A DNA stretch of 64,000 bases, from positions 12,908,258-12,972,257 of the forward strand of contig JAQFVV010000013.1 in assembly GCA_028023455.1 (NCBI GenBank). Reading direction: 5' to 3'. The notes under the pieces were generated by a model. That model was given only the letters and a program-made list of their open reading frames with translations. It was not told the DNA's origin and searched no databases. The stretch is from Epiperipatus broadwayi. Lineage: Eukaryota; Onychophora; Udeonychophora; Euonychophora; Peripatidae. A program made the position numbers and the translations under genes. Below, piece by piece: positions 59,231 through 64,000 of the stretch (position 1 is the stretch's first letter; every line of letters starts with the position of its first letter).

Positions 59231-60254
59231 GGATAAAATCTTATTTCTGTTCTTTATTAAAATAGCAATTTATGGAAAATATTTAATTCAATAAATATAA
59301 GTAATAAAACGATTGATTTTTGATGAGATATTTATGTAATAATCACCAATTCAATACATTTATTTGTTACTCAATTATTGGAAAGTATATCTTGGAGCAT
59401 ACAGCACAATACACTTTTTTATTTTTACATCACAGTGACAATGATCATTAAGACATTTTGCCTATACTTATTTTCTTATGGTCTTATATATCTAATTACT
59501 TATCTACATACAATGTAGTTTCTGTTGAAAACATTCTTTAGCTGTAGTATCAAACAGTATATATAGATAAATAATTTATATTTTTATTTTTATATTTTCT
59601 TTAAATAGTTTCATTTGGTATTGACTTTTTCTTTCTATCTATCTATTTATCTATGTTATATTCCATGTTATATATGTTTATAATGTAGACCAAGAAGGTT
59701 AGTGAACAATTAAGATAACTAATTATAATACTACATGTAATATGGACTTCTTTATCAATATGCTATTTAATGTCACAGTACTTCTTGTCCCAATATAATC
59801 GGCATATTATAATCAATTTTCCTTTTAGCCTCTGCTTTTAGCCATTATGTGGACCTACTGAAGTAATACTAGAATAACTCATAGATAAAATAAAGTTATG
59901 AAGGAAATTGAATTCTCGTTAAAAAAGATATATTGCAAAAAAAAAAATTAATAAATCTTATTAATTGTAAATTAAATAATTTTGGGGTTGGGGGTATAAT
60001 TTTCTCATTTATTCTTTTCATTTTCTTATTTGTCTTTCAAAATAGACAACAAAATAAGGATCAACTGTAAGTATAACTTTATGAAATATATTAATAAATA
60101 ATCAAATTCATTGTAAATGACTTTTGTCATCAAAAAAATTGCATTACTTAATAAATATATAGTACAATAAAACAATGAACTGGGTTAATAATTAACAATT
60201 TAAAATAAGAAGGATAAAATGATAAACTTTTTTTTTATGTTATTTTGATTACAA

Positions 60255-60509
60255 TCAATATAAAGAGTGAACGTCTTGAAGAAAAGCTACAAAGAGGTTT
60301 TGATTCACAGCTGTTTTATTGTTGAGATAGCATATGTGATCCAAATGAGATGGAAATAGTTCAGGGATTGTAGCTGTCACATTCTTCAGTTCAACCCATG
60401 CATGCTTTTTCCCCACTCGCCAGAATGACAGAATGCGTTTATTGATTACTGATAGTTTAGTTAGTGTCCCATTATGGGAAAATGTTTCATGTTCAACAAA
60501 CCAAATATA
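60255..60509 (-). CDS. Orphan 3'-terminal coding exon, unknown protein
   Basis: The minus strand is open for 84 codons with no Met. It includes NKRILSFWRVGKKHAWVELK, NVTATIPELFPSHLDHICYL and NNKTAVNQNLFVAFLQDVHS, and ends LY before TGA at 60255-60257. GC and codon use contrast strongly with the flanks, and the residue pattern is that of a folded protein. A possible acceptor is TATCAG (about 60449-60454) with a CTAAC branch-like site 12-16 nt before it, which would shorten the exon to 60255-60448. Upstream exons would lie at higher coordinates, beyond the LINE at 61.0-61.9 kb, which would then be intronic. I do not recognise the family. It might also be a retrocopy fragment. Confidence 0.5.
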   Translation of the reverse strand, partial: YIWFVEHETFSHNGTLTKLSVINKRILSFWRVGKKHAWVELKNVTATIPELFPSHLDHICYLNNKTAVNQNLFVAFLQDVHSLY

Positions 60510-60889
60510 TTATTATACAAGTACAAATACAAATGTTTATTTTGAGTTTATTTTATAAAATCTTATAATAAAAAAACTGTTTTATGTTATGGGAAAACAT
60601 ATTGTTTTCATTAATAAATTACATGTAACACATTCAATTTTTGAAAACTACTCACACTTTAAAAGTATTTTATAAAAAATTATTGCAAAAAAAAAATAAC
60701 TACATTTTTATTTAAATGCAGATAAATGCTGTAAAAGTACAAGTCTATGTTTCACTCTTGACATTTATTTTTAGATTATTTTATATAAAAATTTAAGTTT
60801 CACTATTTACATCATTAAATATGTATCAATATGAAAAATAAGTTGAATCATCAATTTATTGATTAGTTATGTGATGTTGATGTGATGTG

Positions 60890-61020
60890 ATGCACTGTGA
60901 CTTCTCCTTATATGAAGTCAGGAATCTATCAGCAACTATGCCTAGAGAAACCTGTTAGCCACTTTGACTTCCCTTTCCATTCCCCACCCTAAGTTTTCCC
61001 ATATTCTTCTTTATCGTGCT
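60890..61020 (-). repeat. 3' end of the LINE with short CATCA-type tail
   Basis: Directly after the LINE stop, the minus strand runs into GCATCACATCACATCAACAT, a microsatellite-like tail as seen on many LINE clades that lack poly(A). Confidence 0.45.
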
Positions 61021-61930
61021 TCATTTTATTTCCACAACATAATCTTTGTCAACTCCATGGCCTTTATATCTAAATCCCCCTTGTCTTTTCCCAAACCCAG
61101 AATAAAAATCAACAAGCCATTTTCTGTATTTATTCTTCCACAACTTCATTATTTGAACTCTTTCTGCTTTCATACATTTACATTCAATTAACAGATGCCT
61201 AATATTTTCTATGCCTTCCTTACACAACTTGCAGACTAAATCACCTACATTTTTCCATTTATGTGTATATTCCCTTGTTGCTAAAGATCCCATTTGAGCC
61301 TTAAACAGTAAACTACTTTCCTTGCTATTATCATAAATTAACTAGCACACCCAATATTCTGTTTATTTCTATAAATATTTAAATTCTTTTTACTATCCAT
61401 ACTAGTTTTCCATCTCTCCAACTCCCTATTCTTTATTAATACATCTATTCTTCTATCCCATTCCTTAACACTATAACACTCATTAATTCTCCTAATACAA
61501 TCATCCCACCTTTGTATAAGTATACTGACATAAAGTCTTTATCCAAATCTTCTGTATATCGCATTATCTTTCTCATGCATCTTGATGCTTGCCCTTTATT
61601 TATAACCCAATTAAGTACTATTTTGGCTATTCTTTTATTATCCATAAACTGCAATCTACCAAACATTTTCATTCTGCTTTTGCATCTCTCTTATAAAAAC
61701 TTGACGATCCCATTTCTTCTTGAATTGCCTCCTTTGTCATCCACACTTCTGCATCTAATGCATACCTTCCTACTTCTATTTGTATTTTTTCTAAGTAATC
61801 TAATATCCCTTTGCTAACACATAATACATTGTTACCATGTATCAACCTTACTACTGCCACTCCCTTCCATACAATTTTAGCTACATCATATTTATTATAT
61901 GAGAACATTGTTAATATCTTTATCAATCCA
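61021..61930 (-). pseudogene. LINE (non-LTR retrotransposon) ORF2 C-terminus
   Basis: On the minus strand from 61926: LDYLEKIQIEVGRYALDAEV and KEAIQEEMGSSSFYKRDAKA, matching the post-RT block L-x-x-I-Q-x-x-x-G-R-x-x-L-x-A...E-A-I-x-x-E-M-G. Next, 61672-61445 has FGRLQFMDNKRIAKIVLNWV. Finally, 61293-61021 has the terminal zinc motif VCKLCKEGIENIRHLLIEC (C-x2-C-x8-H-x4-C). Frameshifts separate the three parts. The reverse transcriptase and endonuclease are missing, which is the usual 5' truncation. Clade assignment (I/Jockey-like or other) is not possible from this part. Confidence 0.8.
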
Positions 61931-62429
61931 TTTCTTTGTTATCTCAGTATGCTTCAAAAGCTCCATGTAATGTTTAAAAGCAGAAACTAAATGGAAAATA
62001 AAATATAGTATGCTGACTATATTGGTACCATTTTTCCTTTTAAATTCTTAACACTAAATTAAAATTTTGACAGTTTTACATCATTTTTAAAACTGTAGCT
62101 AATACAGATGTAAATGAAAAAAAGGCAGATCAAATTTTATAGGATCTGAAAATATAGATGTATATAATCATAAATATTCTAAATAAACACAGTGCTAAAA
62201 TATCTGTAAATGAAAAAAAGTAGATGAATTTAAAAATTATTTGATTGTTATTCTTGATATTTCTGACAATGAAATATGGATTAATGCATCTATATTTCCA
62301 TAGTCCATGCAAATTAGATTGTTAATTTCATTTACATATATAGTTTTGCATTGTATTTATACAATATGCATATAATATTCAAATATAAGTATATTGTCTA
62401 GACTAAACTTAATGTAATTAAAAATGATT

Positions 62430-62970
62430 TAAACTCAGACTTTCAAGCTACCTACAGTTATGCAGTCCATCTTATTCAACCTATACACATGACGACATAC
62501 ATGTGAAAAGATAAATGATCTACAATATACATATTTTGTATGGTAAACCAGCATGCAACAGTTAGACCAGATAACCATCTCAACACATATATACAATCAG
62601 TGCTCACTTTATATTAAGATAGCAAATTTTCACATTTTAATGGACAAGCTTTAATCTTCTCTTCTCTCAAACTCTTCTGCCATCCATATCACTGAAGATC
62701 CACTGATGGAACACTCAAAGTTCCTGTTGATGCCAATATTACTGTCATATTCATGTTAATTTTAAGTCACTCTAACCCCTCACATATAGGATTTTAATAT
62801 TGTATATATGTGTGAGAGATGATCATCTAGTTCAGCATAAAATATATATAGTGGAGATAATTTATCTTTTTTACATGTGTGTGGTAATGTGTATTGGTTG
62901 TATAATATAAAGTGCATAATTGTAGGCAGCTTGAAAGTCTGAGTTTAAGTTCTTTATAATTACATCATTT
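62430..62970. repeat. Family B repeat, decayed foldback
   Basis: 62430-62800 is a minus-oriented unit (B-box-like start, hammerhead region 62530-62580, the ATTAAGATAGCAAATTTTCA block). From about 62800 the sequence continues in plus orientation to a second B-box-like region near 62935. Both hammerheads are strongly degenerate. Confidence 0.6.
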
Positions 62971-64000
62971 AGTATAGACAATATATTGTAATGGGATGGG
63001 GAGATCAGGGATGAAGGAAAATCATGGTTGTACCTGGGCTGATGGCAATTCAACATGACTCCCAAATAAATTAAATTTAAAATAATAAGTTAATGATGTT
63101 ATTAAATAAATGTTAAAATAATGTTTAACATCAAAAAAATATATAAGCAATTTTATATATTAAAAAAGCATGAGACCAAAAGATCTCTGAGCAATTAGCC
63201 AGCTAGATCAGAAGAGATCAGTTAAAATTATAAATCATCCAGCATTATAAATAAGTATAAGTAATACTCAAAAGAAACCATTCATCATCATAAATGATCA
63301 ATCAAACATACAATAAAATCCACAGTCCATATTGTGGCTGGATTTGAACTAAAATAATATAAATTAACAGTCAATCTGGTGACTGGATTGGAAATGGGTC
63401 TTCTGTAGACTAGGCTAACTATAGAGTCTTTGCCAGGTTGGGCAATTATTTAATCATAACTTTGGATGTACCATTTAAGTGCTAATCCATTAGAATACAC
63501 AATCATCAAAACAGTAATGCTGGAACAATAAAACATGCTAATCACCATCAATACTCTGGCTACTTAGTATCATTGATGCACTGGCCAACTATAAAACTTT
63601 ATTTTTACTAGAATAAACTAAATAAAACATTTGCATGGACTTTGAAGAATATCTTCTTTGTGCCAATCCGGGCATCACCTGGATTCCCATACACTAAATA
63701 TAAATCCCCAGTCATATGTCAGTCATTATTACATGTATCAAGCTCAGAGACACACAAGCCCTATTACTGTATATGAGCAAGAGATGATGGAATACAATTT
63801 TAACAATTGAATAAGTTTATTAATAATAATAAAATGTTATTAAGATCTAGAATATAACTCTATAATTTTTGAGTAACAGAATAATAATAACACATTGTGA
63901 TTTACATATATGTGATTAATATACAAATTCAAGTTACTATATGGTGGTTTACATATAACATAATATATACACACAGCCATGCATTTTACTATTACATGAA
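62971..64000. other. No gene recognised
   Basis: The stretch 63160-63730 is somewhat less AT-rich, with repeated words such as ATGATCAATCAAA and GGCTGGATTTGAACT. It may be an old repeat. I find no coding or RNA gene. Confidence 0.35.

Noticed and set aside
62530-62580. Active hammerhead in the family B copy at 62.5 kb
   Set aside because: CTGATGA is changed to CTGTTGC and stem II no longer pairs; only homology remains.
1-64000. CRISPR array, bacterial operon or riboswitch
   Set aside because: No direct-repeat/spacer pattern or Shine-Dalgarno-led genes; introns and SINEs show the DNA is eukaryotic.

Overview
The window looks like strongly AT-rich nuclear DNA from an invertebrate animal. It contains spliced exons with ordinary GT-AG borders, tRNA-derived SINEs with target-site duplications, Penelope-like elements (PLEs), Ty3/gypsy, hAT and LINE remains, and no bacterial features. 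I cannot name the species. A mollusc or another AT-rich invertebrate would fit, but this is only inference. The host-gene content I can support is small: two 3'-terminal exons of a SnoaL/DUF4440-like gene (+ strand, 4541-4691 and 5444-5507) and one orphan terminal coding exon on the minus strand (60255-60509).

Layout. 1-3335: two PLE copies head to tail. 4541-5507: last exons of the SnoaL-like gene. 8915-9846: decayed gypsy RT/RNase H. 16.4, 25.5, 33.8, 39.0 and 39.4 kb: five copies of a short tRNA-derived SINE. 17.6-18.7 kb: a polyadenylated minus-strand retroposed unit. 19.96-22.26 kb: gypsy gag, a protease trace, a polypurine tract and a putative 3' LTR. 22.77-24.70 kb: broken hAT transposase with its right terminal inverted repeat. 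41.0-42.8 kb: a TIR-bounded element carrying a higher-order tandem repeat. 43.4-44.6 kb: a minus-strand PLE with a nested insertion. 49.8-50.3 kb: a plus-strand PLE endonuclease end. 61.0-61.9 kb: a minus-strand LINE 3' end. Most of 10.7-16.4, 28.6-33.8, 48-49.7 and 63-64 kb holds nothing I can recognise.

The most interesting content is two unrelated repeat families, called A and B here. Each is about 440-476 bp per unit, occurs as direct tandem and inverted pairs, and each carries what reads as a type I hammerhead self-cleaving ribozyme. Family A copies lie at 9.9-10.7, 27.1-28.6, 45.4-46.6, 47.3-47.9 and 52.6-53.3 kb. They have core CTGANGA/GAAA, a stem III with a 2-nt loop, a GUC cleavage site, a two-part stem I, and a stem II that covaries between copies (GGC/GCC versus AGC/GCT). 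Family B copies lie at 6.4, 8.5, 34.6-35.3, 36.3-37.6 and 62.4-63.0 kb. They have a different stem II and III, an AUA cleavage site, and tRNA-like A and B boxes nearby. This organisation fits retrozymes or non-autonomous PLE derivatives. Neither family has a recognisable ORF, so they would depend on reverse transcriptase supplied in trans, for example by PLEs such as the three seen here. That link is inference.

Nearly all transposon genes here are pseudogenes with stops and frameshifts. No complete autonomous element is present.
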